64,000 nucleotides of DNA from Slackia sp. (GTDB taxonomy: Bacteria; Actinomycetota; Coriobacteriia; Coriobacteriales; Eggerthellaceae), in NCBI GenBank assembly GCA_029266945.1, contig JARIED010000019.1:1-64000 (forward strand), in the 5' to 3' direction. Shown in pieces: positions 34,991 through 44,421 of this stretch. Position 1 is the stretch's first letter. Each line of letters begins with the position of its first letter. The notes beneath the pieces were generated by a model. The model had not been told where the DNA came from and ran no database searches. It saw only the letters and a list, made by a program, of their open reading frames with translations. A program made the translations under genes and the position numbers.

Positions 34991-35987
34991 GACCACCGCC
35001 GTCACGACGCTGCTCGCGGCGCTGCCTTTCGCGTGCATGTTCGTAGGCATCCTGGCGGGACGCTACGGCATCGCACCGCACGACGCAATCGCGGCCATAG
35101 GCGGAGCCATCACCGGCAACGAAACGACATCGCGCCAGGTAAGCGCCTTGGTACTCGACGTACGCCTTCCCCGCGTCATAGCGGCGGCATGCATCGGCGC
35201 GGCGCTGGCGGCAAGCGGCGCCGCCTACCAAGGCGTGTTTCGCAACCCCTTGGTAAACCCCGGGCTACTCGGCGTATCGAGCGGCGCGAGCTTCGGCGCG
35301 GCGCTGGCCATCGTGTTAGCGGGCGGCGGCATGCTGATCTACCCCATCGCCTTCGCCTTCGGCATCGTGGCGGTGGCGCTGTCGTACTGGATCGCCCGCG
35401 TGTACAAGCAGACACCCGCCATCATGCTCATTCTGGGCGGTACCATCGTCAGCTCCGTCTTCAACGCGCTGGTAAGCCTCATGAAATACCTGGCCGACGC
35501 CGAAACCCAGCTCCCCTCCATCGTGTATTGGCTCATGGGAAGCCTGTCGGGCGTGGGTTGGGAACAGCTCTGGGCGATTGCGCCTATGGCGGCGGGCGTG
35601 GCCATGCTGCTGCTGTTCTCGTGGCGCATCGACGTGCTGAGCATGGGCGACAAAGAGGCGCGCGCCATGGGCGTGAACGTGGGCACCACGAAGGCCCTGG
35701 TGGTAGGCGGCGCCACGCTGGCAACCGCCGCCGCTGTGTGCATGGCGGGCACAATCGGCTGGATCGGCCTGGTGATTCCCCATATCGGACGCATGCTGGT
35801 AGGCTCGCAGAACGCGCGCCTGATCCCCGCCTCCTGTGCGCTAGGCGCATCGCTTCTGACGATCGTGGACACGGCCGCACGCTGCATGACGGCCAACGAG
35901 GTGCCCCTGGGCATTCTGACAGCGCTCATCGGCGCCCCGTTTTTCGTCTACCTGCTGAAACGGACGAAGGGAAGCACATGGAAGTAG
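34971..35987 (+). CDS. FecCD-type iron/corrinoid ABC transporter permease
   Basis: DVRLPRVIAAACIGAALAASGAAYQGVFRNPLVNPGLLGVSSGASFGAAL; GWIGLVIPHIGRML. Confidence 0.95.
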   Translation: MADKTLKTTAVTTLLAALPFACMFVGILAGRYGIAPHDAIAAIGGAITGNETTSRQVSALVLDVRLPRVIAAACIGAALAASGAAYQGVFRNPLVNPGLLGVSSGASFGAALAIVLAGGGMLIYPIAFAFGIVAVALSYWIARVYKQTPAIMLILGGTIVSSVFNALVSLMKYLADAETQLPSIVYWLMGSLSGVGWEQLWAIAPMAAGVAMLLLFSWRIDVLSMGDKEARAMGVNVGTTKALVVGGATLATAAAVCMAGTIGWIGLVIPHIGRMLVGSQNARLIPASCALGASLLTIVDTAARCMTANEVPLGILTALIGAPFFVYLLKRTKGSTWK

Positions 35988-36880
35988 GCGGCTCCCCCAT
36001 GCTTGAAATTCGCGACCTGTATTTTCGCTACGAAGGCAGGCGGAAAGGAGAAATCTTGTCCGGCGCGTCGCTCGCGGTGGAAGAGGGATCGTGTTTGTGC
36101 CTGATGGGCATGAACGGATGCGGCAAAAGTACGCTCATCGACTGCCTTCTGGGCGAAAACAAGCCCTCATCGGGAAGCATCGCGCTGTCGGGGGAAGACG
36201 CGCTGCGCATGAGTCCCGCCCGCAAAGCGAAGCTGATGGCGTACGTGCCCCAGGTGCACGAGCGCACGTTTCCCTACGAAGTCGAGCATATCGTCATGAT
36301 GGGCCGCACGGCACACGCGGGATCGCTCTGGAAGCCGGGCGGCACCGAAGACCGGCGGCGCGTGGCCGAAGCTCTCGAATCCTGCGGCATCCCCCACCTG
36401 GCCCGCCGACCCTACACCGACCTTTCTGGCGGCGAAATGCAGATGGTCATGCTCGCCCGCGCGCTGGTGCAGGACGCGCCACTCGTGGTCATGGACGAGC
36501 CGACAGCCCATCTGGATTTTCGCAACGAAATGCTCTTCCTGGAAACCGTCGAGCGGCTGGCGCTGCGCCAAGGCACCACAGTGCTCATGGCCACGCACTC
36601 GCCCAACCAGGCGTTCCATCTGGCAAGCGCAGGCGTGCCCACTCGGGTCGCACTCATGCACCAAGGCCGCATCCATGCGCTGGGAAGCCCACGCGAAGTA
36701 CTGACCGAGCAGGCCCTTCAGCAGGTTTTCGGCGTATACGGCTGCCTGCTCGAATACGACACGCCACAAGGCTCGCCCGAGCATCGGGCGCTTGCGGGCC
36801 GCCCGGTCAGGCAGCTCGTCCCCTTGCGAACGATACGGGCCGAAGCGCGCGGCGAAGCGCGTCCCGAAGGAGACCGATAA
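35978..36880 (+). CDS. Iron/corrinoid ABC transporter ATP-binding protein
   Basis: GMNGCGKSTLIDCLLG, LSGGEMQMVMLARALVQ, LVVMDEPTAHLD. Confidence 0.93.
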   Translation: MEVGGSPMLEIRDLYFRYEGRRKGEILSGASLAVEEGSCLCLMGMNGCGKSTLIDCLLGENKPSSGSIALSGEDALRMSPARKAKLMAYVPQVHERTFPYEVEHIVMMGRTAHAGSLWKPGGTEDRRRVAEALESCGIPHLARRPYTDLSGGEMQMVMLARALVQDAPLVVMDEPTAHLDFRNEMLFLETVERLALRQGTTVLMATHSPNQAFHLASAGVPTRVALMHQGRIHALGSPREVLTEQALQQVFGVYGCLLEYDTPQGSPEHRALAGRPVRQLVPLRTIRAEARGEARPEGDR

Positions 36881-36883
36881 CCC

Positions 36884-38083
36884 ATGAACGAACCGATTCG
36901 CCCGTCCGGTCTGCGCAAACGCCCCCGCAGCACGCGCCTGCGGCGCGGGCTGCAAAACGCACTCGCGCTTGCGACGGCGCTCGCCCTGGGAACCATGGAG
37001 ATCACGCTCGCCTCGTGCGGTGCCGACACAGGCCCCAATAGCGCGAACACCCCGACGCAGACGCAGACCGAGACAAGCAGAACGCTGACCGACACCGAAG
37101 GACATGAGGTCGCAGTGCCCGCGGAACCGCAGCGTGTGGCCGTGATGGATTCGTTTTGCGGCGAACTGTGCATCATGCTGGGCGCGGGCGAGCGTCTTAT
37201 CGGCGCGCCCGGCGGTATCATGAGCGACAAGGTCTTGCAGACCATCCACCCCGGTCTACAAGACCTACAGCGGCTCGCAGGCAATGCGGTGAACATCGAA
37301 TCCCTCGTCGAGCAAGGATGCGACGTGGCATTGGTCAAAGCATCCATGCCCGAAGACGAGCGCGCCAAGCTCGACAAAGTGGGCATTCCGTACGTGATGG
37401 TCGGCTATTCGACGCTCGAAGAGCAGCTGGACGCGATGGGCATCGTGGCCGACGCGCTCGGAGGCGACGCGCGCCTGGCTGAAGAGAAGATCGCCGCGTT
37501 CTACCGCGAAACCATCGACCTCGTCGACCGCAAGACGGCCGAAATCGAAGATGCCGACCGCGTGGCCGTGTATCACGCCATCAGCGGCGATCTTCTGTGC
37601 GACGCCGCGGGCTCGCTCGGCGCCGCCTGGATCGAACGCGCGGGCGGCACCTGCGTCTCATCCACGGAAAGCCCCACTTCTGGATCGGATTACAACGCCA
37701 CCCTCGAGCAGATCTACGCATGGAACCCCGACGTGCTTCTGTTCAACGTAGCCGCCACCGAACAGGCCGTCTTGAACAATTCGCGATGGCAGGGGCTGCC
37801 GGCCGTGGCGGAAGGCAAAACGTATCGCCTCCCCATCGGCGCCACGCGCTGGGGACATCGAGGAAGCGTCGAGACTCCGCTCGCCATGCTGTGGTTCGGC
37901 TGCACCTTCTTCCCCGACCTGTACAGCGATGTCGACATGGAATCCATGGTGCACGGTTACTACGAAGACTGCCTGGGCGTCAACGTCGATCGCGAACTGT
38001 ACGAGCAGATGCTTTCAGGCGAAGGAATACGTTCGGGCGGCAACGGCTCAGGCCAGGGCTCGGGCGGCAACGGCGGCAAATAA
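36884..38083 (+). CDS. Periplasmic-binding (BtuF/FepB-like) lipoprotein
   Basis: RTLTDTEGHEVAVPAEPQRVAVMDSF...NIESLVEQGCDVALVKAS; downstream of FecCD permease/ATPase. Confidence 0.85.
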   Translation: MNEPIRPSGLRKRPRSTRLRRGLQNALALATALALGTMEITLASCGADTGPNSANTPTQTQTETSRTLTDTEGHEVAVPAEPQRVAVMDSFCGELCIMLGAGERLIGAPGGIMSDKVLQTIHPGLQDLQRLAGNAVNIESLVEQGCDVALVKASMPEDERAKLDKVGIPYVMVGYSTLEEQLDAMGIVADALGGDARLAEEKIAAFYRETIDLVDRKTAEIEDADRVAVYHAISGDLLCDAAGSLGAAWIERAGGTCVSSTESPTSGSDYNATLEQIYAWNPDVLLFNVAATEQAVLNNSRWQGLPAVAEGKTYRLPIGATRWGHRGSVETPLAMLWFGCTFFPDLYSDVDMESMVHGYYEDCLGVNVDRELYEQMLSGEGIRSGGNGSGQGSGGNGGK

Positions 38084-38099
38084 CGCAAGGAGAGAACGC

Positions 38100-39275
38100 A
38101 TGCAAGAAACGAACCCGACAGCCGGCGCGCCGACCGAAAACCACGATGCGACCTGCAGCAGCGAGAAGCGCGGGGCAGGCCGCAATGCGGGACGCGGGGC
38201 GAAAGCGGCGCACAAGGGGAGGCAGGACGTCTTTCTTTTCCCACGGGCGGACGCGGCCATTGCGCCGCCAGTGCGCATGTTGTGCTGCGTCGACGACACC
38301 GACGACTTCTCGGGCACCACGTCGACGGGCTTCGTGTCCGAGCTTCTCACCCGCGTGGTCAGCCAGCTCGGAGGCCAGGTCGTATCGGGAATAACCAGGC
38401 ACCAGCTTCTCTTGTCCGACCAGGTCGAATACACATCGCACAATTCATCGATGTGCTTCGAGGCGTGCATGCCCGCAGGGTCGGTCGAGGCGTTCCGCGA
38501 AAAGGCCGTCCAGGCCATCGCGAACGAGGCCGTGGCCGAAGCAGACCCCGGCCTTTGCGTGGCCGTCCTTCCCGCCGAAAGTGGATGCGCGCAGGCGCAG
38601 GCGGCCATAGAGGCGCTGCACGATTTCGGCATCGCTGCCCAAACGCGGGTATGCACCAAAGAGCAGGCGTATCGGCTGGCCGATAGCATCGCGTGGGTTT
38701 CTTTGTCCGAGCATGGCGGCAGCGGTCTGGGCGTGATCGGCGCGATCGCGGGCATCGGGCTGCGCCTGGGCGGCAACGACGGCCGCTTCAGAGGCAAATG
38801 GAACCTGCTCGCCGCCTACGAAACAGGCTGCCCGGCGCAACCGTCGGCGCCTGAAGAACCCGCGCGCCGAACCGACGACGCGGCGTTCGCCGACATAGGG
38901 AGTTTCGTCGCCCGCGCGGCCGAACTGACCGGCGGCCCCGTGTCGGTGGTCGATGCCGAAGGAAACGAGCTGCCGGCGCACATGCCCATCCTTCTGGCGA
39001 AAGCGGCGAAGCCCGTCATGCGCGCAGGGTGCCTGACCTTCGTCTGCGACACGACCGAAGGCTACGCCGCGCCGTTCGAGAAGGTGGATCTGGGCGCACT
39101 CGGAAGCGGCGGGCTAACGGCGGGCTACTGCGAGCGCTACCGCCGCGACACCGATGCGGAAGAGTGCGCGCCCTTCGAGCCTGGTGCCGATGCCGAAGCG
39201 TCGCAGGCGTTTTCGTGCCGCACGTGCTTGTTCCGCAGGTTCACGGAGCACGGCTTCGCCTGCGTGGCGAAATAA
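38100..39275 (+). CDS. TiaS-like (tRNA-Ile2 agmatinylcytidine synthetase-related) protein with C-terminal Cys-rich segment
   Basis: MLCCVDDTDDFSGTTSTGFVSELL (DDTD motif), TRHQLLLSDQVEYTSHNSSMCFEA, C-term CRTCLFRRF. Confidence 0.6.
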   Translation: MQETNPTAGAPTENHDATCSSEKRGAGRNAGRGAKAAHKGRQDVFLFPRADAAIAPPVRMLCCVDDTDDFSGTTSTGFVSELLTRVVSQLGGQVVSGITRHQLLLSDQVEYTSHNSSMCFEACMPAGSVEAFREKAVQAIANEAVAEADPGLCVAVLPAESGCAQAQAAIEALHDFGIAAQTRVCTKEQAYRLADSIAWVSLSEHGGSGLGVIGAIAGIGLRLGGNDGRFRGKWNLLAAYETGCPAQPSAPEEPARRTDDAAFADIGSFVARAAELTGGPVSVVDAEGNELPAHMPILLAKAAKPVMRAGCLTFVCDTTEGYAAPFEKVDLGALGSGGLTAGYCERYRRDTDAEECAPFEPGADAEASQAFSCRTCLFRRFTEHGFACVAK

Positions 39276-39400
39276 ATAGCCCATGCGCCGCACAGCACAC
39301 AAAGACCGGCCGCAATGGATTGCACGTCCCGATTCGAGGATAAAGAACCGCGGCGGCGCAATAATGATTCTTGGAAAAGAGACATCTCAGGCCATTTTTT

Positions 39401-39540
39401 TGCGAGGTTTGGCACAAACGAGCAGATATACGGCGTCTCTAAAGCCTCCTGTTCATCGAATTGAACGACATTTTTCTACTATTTGTAGACCAGCTTGGCG
39501 CAAATACGCGCCTCCAGTCGAATTTTCGTGCCAAACCGCA
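39401..39540. repeat. Compact intergenic element with terminal inverted repeats and three internal hairpins
   Basis: GGTTTGGCAC (39406-39415) vs GTGCCAAACC (39528-39537); GTTCA/TGAAC, TCTAC/GTAGA, GGCGC/GCGCC inside. Confidence 0.5.
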
Positions 39541-39772
39541 CCTTTTCGGTCTCGGAGGCCTTTATTTTCCAAAGTTCGTCGAGAACAGGAGCAATTCGAC
39601 AGAATCAGGCATCGGACGGCTGAAAACCAACGCCCGTCCGATGCGACGCGCCCCGAAACCGCATAACACCGACGAATCCGCAAGCGGCACGGTCCTCCAG
39701 ACGCAACCTCTCGAAGGCGCACGCCGCCTCCGAGACCCCTCAGCAAACGGCGCGCGCCTTCCCCGCAAACGC

Positions 39773-39800
39773 AACGAGGCCGCCCGAAGGCGGCCTCGTT
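39773..39800 (-). terminator. Terminator downstream of nrfD-like gene
   Basis: AACGAGGCCGCC-CGAA-GGCGGCCTCGTT perfect stem. Confidence 0.65.
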
Positions 39801-39815
39801 GGAGGAGGAACCGGT

Positions 39816-40802
39816 TTAACCGATCATTTTCATGATGGTGTCAGCCACCACATCCGCATGGATGCCGGCGGCCAGCACCAGAAAACGCAGGGCGCAGCCG
39901 CCCACAAGCGCTCCCAGCGCGCCGACCAAAGTCGGCGTATCGACGACCTTCGCGTCGGAGTCCGCGGGCCCCTCTTTCGCAAGCAGGCCATTAATCGCCA
40001 TGGCCAGGGGCAGGGCCAGACCCACGACTGCCACCAGGCCCCAGAACCACACAGCCAGCTGGCCCGACACGAACATGCCGGCCGATGCCGCAGCGGCCGC
40101 TCCGACGGGCGTGCTCGCGTCGGCAAGCAGCATGCTGCCCAAAAACGCCGCCAGCACCACAAACTCGAGCACCACCAGAACCACGACGCACTTCTCCATG
40201 AAGCGCTTCGTGCCGTGGTCGAGCGCCTCTTTCTTGGCAAGCGCGATCGCGACCACTTCGACAAGCGCCACGCCCGTGTCGAACGCCGACACGGTGAACA
40301 GCGCGGGCAGAAGCAGGGTGTCCCAGAACGGAACGCTTCCCGCCGTCATGAGCAGCATGCCCGTGTAGAACGCCACGAACGCGCCCAAAACGATGCCCGC
40401 CACGGCGAACGCCGTGCGAACGCCGTGCTCATGCTGCGCATACCAAGAGCACTTGCCCGTCAGCCATACGGCAACCTTCGGCGTGGCGAACAGCGCCGAA
40501 ACGCCGAATGCCGCGATGGCGCCGAACGCGCCCCACGCACCGTAGGTCATCCACGACGTGAAATGACTGAAGCTTTGCCACATCAGCAGGCCGCGCAAAG
40601 GCGTGACCAGCTCCATCAACAGCAGCAACAAGCCCACGATAAGGCTGATAGCCGCCGCCCACATGGAAACGCACACGATGCGCGCGTTGCGTTCCCGATC
40701 CTTCAAATACAGGATGGCCGCCATGATAAACGCGCCTGCGCCCATACCGCCCAAGAACAGATAAAGCGCGGGCTGCCATCCCCAAACAGATTGCAACTCC
40801 AT
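39816..40802 (-). CDS. NrfD/PsrC-type polytopic quinol-interacting subunit (locus 2)
   Basis: MELQSVWGWQPALYLFLGGMGAGAFIMAAILYL...; many TM helices. Confidence 0.88.
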   Translation of the reverse strand: MELQSVWGWQPALYLFLGGMGAGAFIMAAILYLKDRERNARIVCVSMWAAAISLIVGLLLLLMELVTPLRGLLMWQSFSHFTSWMTYGAWGAFGAIAAFGVSALFATPKVAVWLTGKCSWYAQHEHGVRTAFAVAGIVLGAFVAFYTGMLLMTAGSVPFWDTLLLPALFTVSAFDTGVALVEVVAIALAKKEALDHGTKRFMEKCVVVLVVLEFVVLAAFLGSMLLADASTPVGAAAAASAGMFVSGQLAVWFWGLVAVVGLALPLAMAINGLLAKEGPADSDAKVVDTPTLVGALGALVGGCALRFLVLAAGIHADVVADTIMKMIG

Positions 40803-40806
40803 GGCC

Positions 40807-41466
40807 CTACTCCGTTCCAAGCACCAGGCACGACGGGTCGTTCAGCTCGGCGATAGGCACCGCCGACCCGTTCGTCGCCTCGAGCAGCTCATCCAAAGGC
40901 CCGAACTTCAGCGCGCCGAACTTGCACGCGCGCACGCAGTACGGGTCCTTTTCGCCCAGTTCGACGCCCGCCTTCTGGCAGCAGTCGCATTTGTCCATCG
41001 ACACCGAGTTGTACTGCGGCACCTCATACGGGCACGCCTGATAGCAGTACTTGCATCCGATGCACAGGTTCGGGTCCACCTTGACCACGCCATGCTCGTC
41101 TTTCGAGATGGCGCCAGCGGGACACACCTTCATGCAGCTCGGGTCGGCGCAATGCATGCACGACGTCGAAATGAAAAACGTCCTGCCGCGGCTACGCTTG
41201 AACGAAGACACACGCCTTCTGTCGGGAGTATCGTCGGAAAGACCGTTCTCCTTTCTGCACGCCTCGACGCACCGTCCGCATCCGGAACAGCGCGAGAGCG
41301 CCGTGAGGAAGCCGTACCTGACCCCTTCGGCGTTCGAGCCTGAGCTCGCCTCGCTGGCGGCCGCCTCTTTCCCGGAGACGGCCGCTGCGCCGAGAGCAAG
41401 CGCGCAGGCGCCTGCAGCCGATGCGGTCAGCATCGCGCGACGCGTCATATTCACGCTTTCTCCCAT
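40807..41466 (-). CDS. Tat-exported 4Fe-4S ferredoxin-type subunit (locus 2)
   Basis: TRRAMLTASAAGACAL; CSGCGRCVEAC, CMHCADPSCMKVCP, CIGCKYCYQACPYE. Confidence 0.9.
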   Translation of the reverse strand: MGESVNMTRRAMLTASAAGACALALGAAAVSGKEAAASEASSGSNAEGVRYGFLTALSRCSGCGRCVEACRKENGLSDDTPDRRRVSSFKRSRGRTFFISTSCMHCADPSCMKVCPAGAISKDEHGVVKVDPNLCIGCKYCYQACPYEVPQYNSVSMDKCDCCQKAGVELGEKDPYCVRACKFGALKFGPLDELLEATNGSAVPIAELNDPSCLVLGTE

Positions 41467-41504
41467 TCGAATTCCTCGCTTTCACCGCCCGAAGGCGGAA
41501 GTAC

Positions 41505-42539
41505 TTATTCTTCGACTTCGAATACCGTGCTCGAGCCCAGAGGCGAAACCGTTCCGTCCTCGGTCACGGCGCGCACGTCGAGCTTGTAGATGCCGGCCTG
41601 CTCGGGGGTGTAATCAAAGTGCCAATACACCCAATCTTCCGCATCGGAGGAAGACGTGTCGAACGACGTCCAGGTTTCGCCGCCGTCGAGGGAGAACTCG
41701 ACCGCCGTCACCTTGGTGCCGCAGTCGTCGGCATAGCCTTCGAATGCGATCAGGTCGCCCACTTTGAAGCTATCGCTCACGGTGTTGAGGATGCTCACCT
41801 TGGCGCGGTAGTCGGCATCGGGGCCTTCGACCTCGGGAACCTCCTCGGAAACGGACAGTTCGATTTCGGCCACGGCGCGCGTGAAGTACTTCGCCACGGT
41901 GTCGGGAATCCACACCTGCAGGCGCTCGCCGTCGGAAAACGGCTTGTCGCCGACCTGGTAGACCAGCAGGGCCTCCTTCTCCATGACGTAAGACAGCGGC
42001 ATGGGAAGGCCGTAGCCGTCTTTATCCTTGAAGGTGATCGTGTTGGCGCCGGCGCCAACACCCGCCATTTCCACCAGGTCGGACACCTTGACGCCCGTGA
42101 CGCTGGCCATGGCCACGGCCGGGCTCATGCCGCACGTGCAACGCATGTCCTTGCGCTCGGCCTCCATGCGCTCGATTTCGTCGAGACCGATGGAGTACAC
42201 CTTGTCGACGACGCCGCCAACGTTGACGTAGTAATCCTCGTGCGTCACCTCGTCGAACGCGTAGCCAGGCTTCGCGCAGATCGTGGTAGTGGCGGTGCCG
42301 AACAGGTTGAACACCTCGTCGGCGGGGGTCAGCGTATCCTGCGTGAACGTGAAGCCGCCCTGAACGTTGGCGACCTTGTCGTAGTCGACCGCCGCGCGCT
42401 GCCACACATCGATGGGGCCTTCTTCTTTATCGCTGCTGCCCGCAAGAGCCGCATTGGGCATCATGGAGCCGATGCCGCCAAGCACCATGGTGGCGCCCAT
42501 CGTGCATCCCAGCACTTTCACTCCGAAAGAACGTTTCAT
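41505..42539 (-). CDS. Secreted SUOX-superfamily molybdopterin protein (locus 2)
   Basis: MRCTCGMSPAVAMASVTGVKVSDLVEMAG; AVEFSLDGGETWTSFD; paralog of 29076..30134. Confidence 0.8.
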   Translation of the reverse strand: MKRSFGVKVLGCTMGATMVLGGIGSMMPNAALAGSSDKEEGPIDVWQRAAVDYDKVANVQGGFTFTQDTLTPADEVFNLFGTATTTICAKPGYAFDEVTHEDYYVNVGGVVDKVYSIGLDEIERMEAERKDMRCTCGMSPAVAMASVTGVKVSDLVEMAGVGAGANTITFKDKDGYGLPMPLSYVMEKEALLVYQVGDKPFSDGERLQVWIPDTVAKYFTRAVAEIELSVSEEVPEVEGPDADYRAKVSILNTVSDSFKVGDLIAFEGYADDCGTKVTAVEFSLDGGETWTSFDTSSSDAEDWVYWHFDYTPEQAGIYKLDVRAVTEDGTVSPLGSSTVFEVEE

Positions 42540-42541
42540 CG

Positions 42542-44188
42542 CTATTCCTCCACGTTCGTCTTCGCGGTGACCATGACCTTGTGGATATAGCCCTCGTCGG
42601 TCACCAGGCCGGTATCGGTGGTGCCGCGGGTCATGAGCACGTAGCTGCCGTCGGTTTCGGGCGTCCAGGTGAAGGTCCACCACACCCACTGGCGAGCGTC
42701 GGTCTGACCCAGGTCGAATGCGGTCCAGGTCTTTCCGCCGTCCATAGAAAACTCGATTTTGGTCACAGCCTCGTCGAATGCATCCGCATAGCCTTCGAAG
42801 GTAAAGGGCTTGCCAGTCTCGATGATTTTGCCGTCAGGCACGCCAAGCGTAGTAACGTTGGGCTTGTTCATGTAGGGGCCCTCGTCATAACTGTCGAAGC
42901 CGTTCTCGGAAATAGCCGCCCAGTCCTTGTCCTCGTCGGTCAGGTGATAGCCTACGCACTGTTTCACGTTGCCCTGGGCGTCATTTGCCTCGATCCAGTT
43001 AAGGCAAGGGGCACCGGCGCTTACGCTCAAAGGTTCGCCACCGATCTTGTAAACCAAATACACATCATCGAACTTCTCGGGGCCTGTACCGCGCGTACTG
43101 TGGTTCTGCGCGCCGTCGGTATGGAACTCGCGACGGTCAACGGTCACGCCCGTAACGCCTTCTTTCAAGCCGCCGCCGCGCTCGATCAGCCAGTTCAGCG
43201 GAATGCCGGTAATTTCGACATTGGAAATTCCGCCGCCGCCGGGCATGTTGTCAAGACAGTGGATCTTAGAGATCTTAGTGACCGATGCGCCTTCGGCTTC
43301 GGCCTCATCTATCAAATCCTTAAGCTTGGCGGTATAGGGCTGGTTCACCAGACCGGTGATGTTAATCTCCCAGTTATCCACCATTTCCTGGGGCAAGGGC
43401 AAGTCTTCGCCGTTCTTACCCATAATAGCCAGAAGATGGTCGTAATCGGAATGAATCCAGTCATAGGTGAACATCTCGTCCATGGTGTTGGTCGTAGTCT
43501 GGTCGAAGGTGAATTCGCCCTGAACGTCCTTCTCCTTGACGATGCCGTCCATGTGATCGTATTTGACCTGGTCCCAAAGCTCGACGCCTTCGCCGTTCTC
43601 GGTCATGTTATGGCAGCTTTGGCACTTGCCGCCGCGCGCTTCGAAGTTGGCGCCGTTGCGCTCGCCGTAATGTGCGGCATGCATGAGCGTGCCCATCTCG
43701 TATCCGTCATCGTCGCTATGGCACAGCATGCACTGGTCGACGGTGATCCAGTTGTTCAACGCAGGGTTGAAAATCGTAAGATGCGAATACTCCATGCCGG
43801 CCAGCGTGTCCTTCAAGTCCTCATGGCACGCATTGCAGCCGCGGTTGTCCGCATCCAGCCAATAAGTATTGTAAGAGTTGCCGTTCGTGTACGGACGATT
43901 CCAATGATAGCCGCGATACTCGGTAGGCGTGCGCTGCACCTTAGTGCCATCTGCGAGAGTGCGAATCTCCGGAGCGTATTCCTCGTTAATTTTATCCTGG
44001 CGCTCGTTGATTTCGGCCAGAATACCCTCCGCCTCTTCGTAGGTGTCGAAGTGTTGGGTTTCAGCCGACGCCGCTTCAGGATCGGCAGCATCCTGCTGCG
44101 CGCAGCCGGCAGCCATCATGGATCCAGCCGCAAGCGTCACAGCCACAAGCGCGAGGCCTGCCTTGACTCCCCTCCCTGTTTTCCTCAT
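42542..44188 (-). CDS. Triheme cytochrome c lipoprotein fused to SUOX-like Mo domain (locus 2)
   Basis: CNACH, CMLCH, CQSCH; HCLDNMPGGGGISNVEITGIPLNWLIERGG; lipobox AAGC. Confidence 0.85.
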   Translation of the reverse strand: MRKTGRGVKAGLALVAVTLAAGSMMAAGCAQQDAADPEAASAETQHFDTYEEAEGILAEINERQDKINEEYAPEIRTLADGTKVQRTPTEYRGYHWNRPYTNGNSYNTYWLDADNRGCNACHEDLKDTLAGMEYSHLTIFNPALNNWITVDQCMLCHSDDDGYEMGTLMHAAHYGERNGANFEARGGKCQSCHNMTENGEGVELWDQVKYDHMDGIVKEKDVQGEFTFDQTTTNTMDEMFTYDWIHSDYDHLLAIMGKNGEDLPLPQEMVDNWEINITGLVNQPYTAKLKDLIDEAEAEGASVTKISKIHCLDNMPGGGGISNVEITGIPLNWLIERGGGLKEGVTGVTVDRREFHTDGAQNHSTRGTGPEKFDDVYLVYKIGGEPLSVSAGAPCLNWIEANDAQGNVKQCVGYHLTDEDKDWAAISENGFDSYDEGPYMNKPNVTTLGVPDGKIIETGKPFTFEGYADAFDEAVTKIEFSMDGGKTWTAFDLGQTDARQWVWWTFTWTPETDGSYVLMTRGTTDTGLVTDEGYIHKVMVTAKTNVEE

Positions 44189-44421
44189 TATTCCCCCTTT
44201 CCTTTTGCGCATCATGCGCATGTTTCAACGCTTTCCTTGACCAGCGTCGTTGGAAACACTACCCGCTGAATAACTTGAATTCTATCGACGTAAAGGGGCG
44301 AACTTTATATAACACCAGGTGGGAGGCATAGCCCAGTTTGGTTGATGTCTTGCCATAAGTATCTAATCGATTAAAATAGAAATCTCTGTGAATAAAACGC
44401 CATCGGCGTGAAGGGAGAACT

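Noticed and set aside
39470-39490. TTTTTCTACTATTTGTAGAC resembles a Cas12a direct-repeat hairpin
   Set aside because: Single copy, no array and no cas genes in the window; better explained as one hairpin of the 39401-39540 element.
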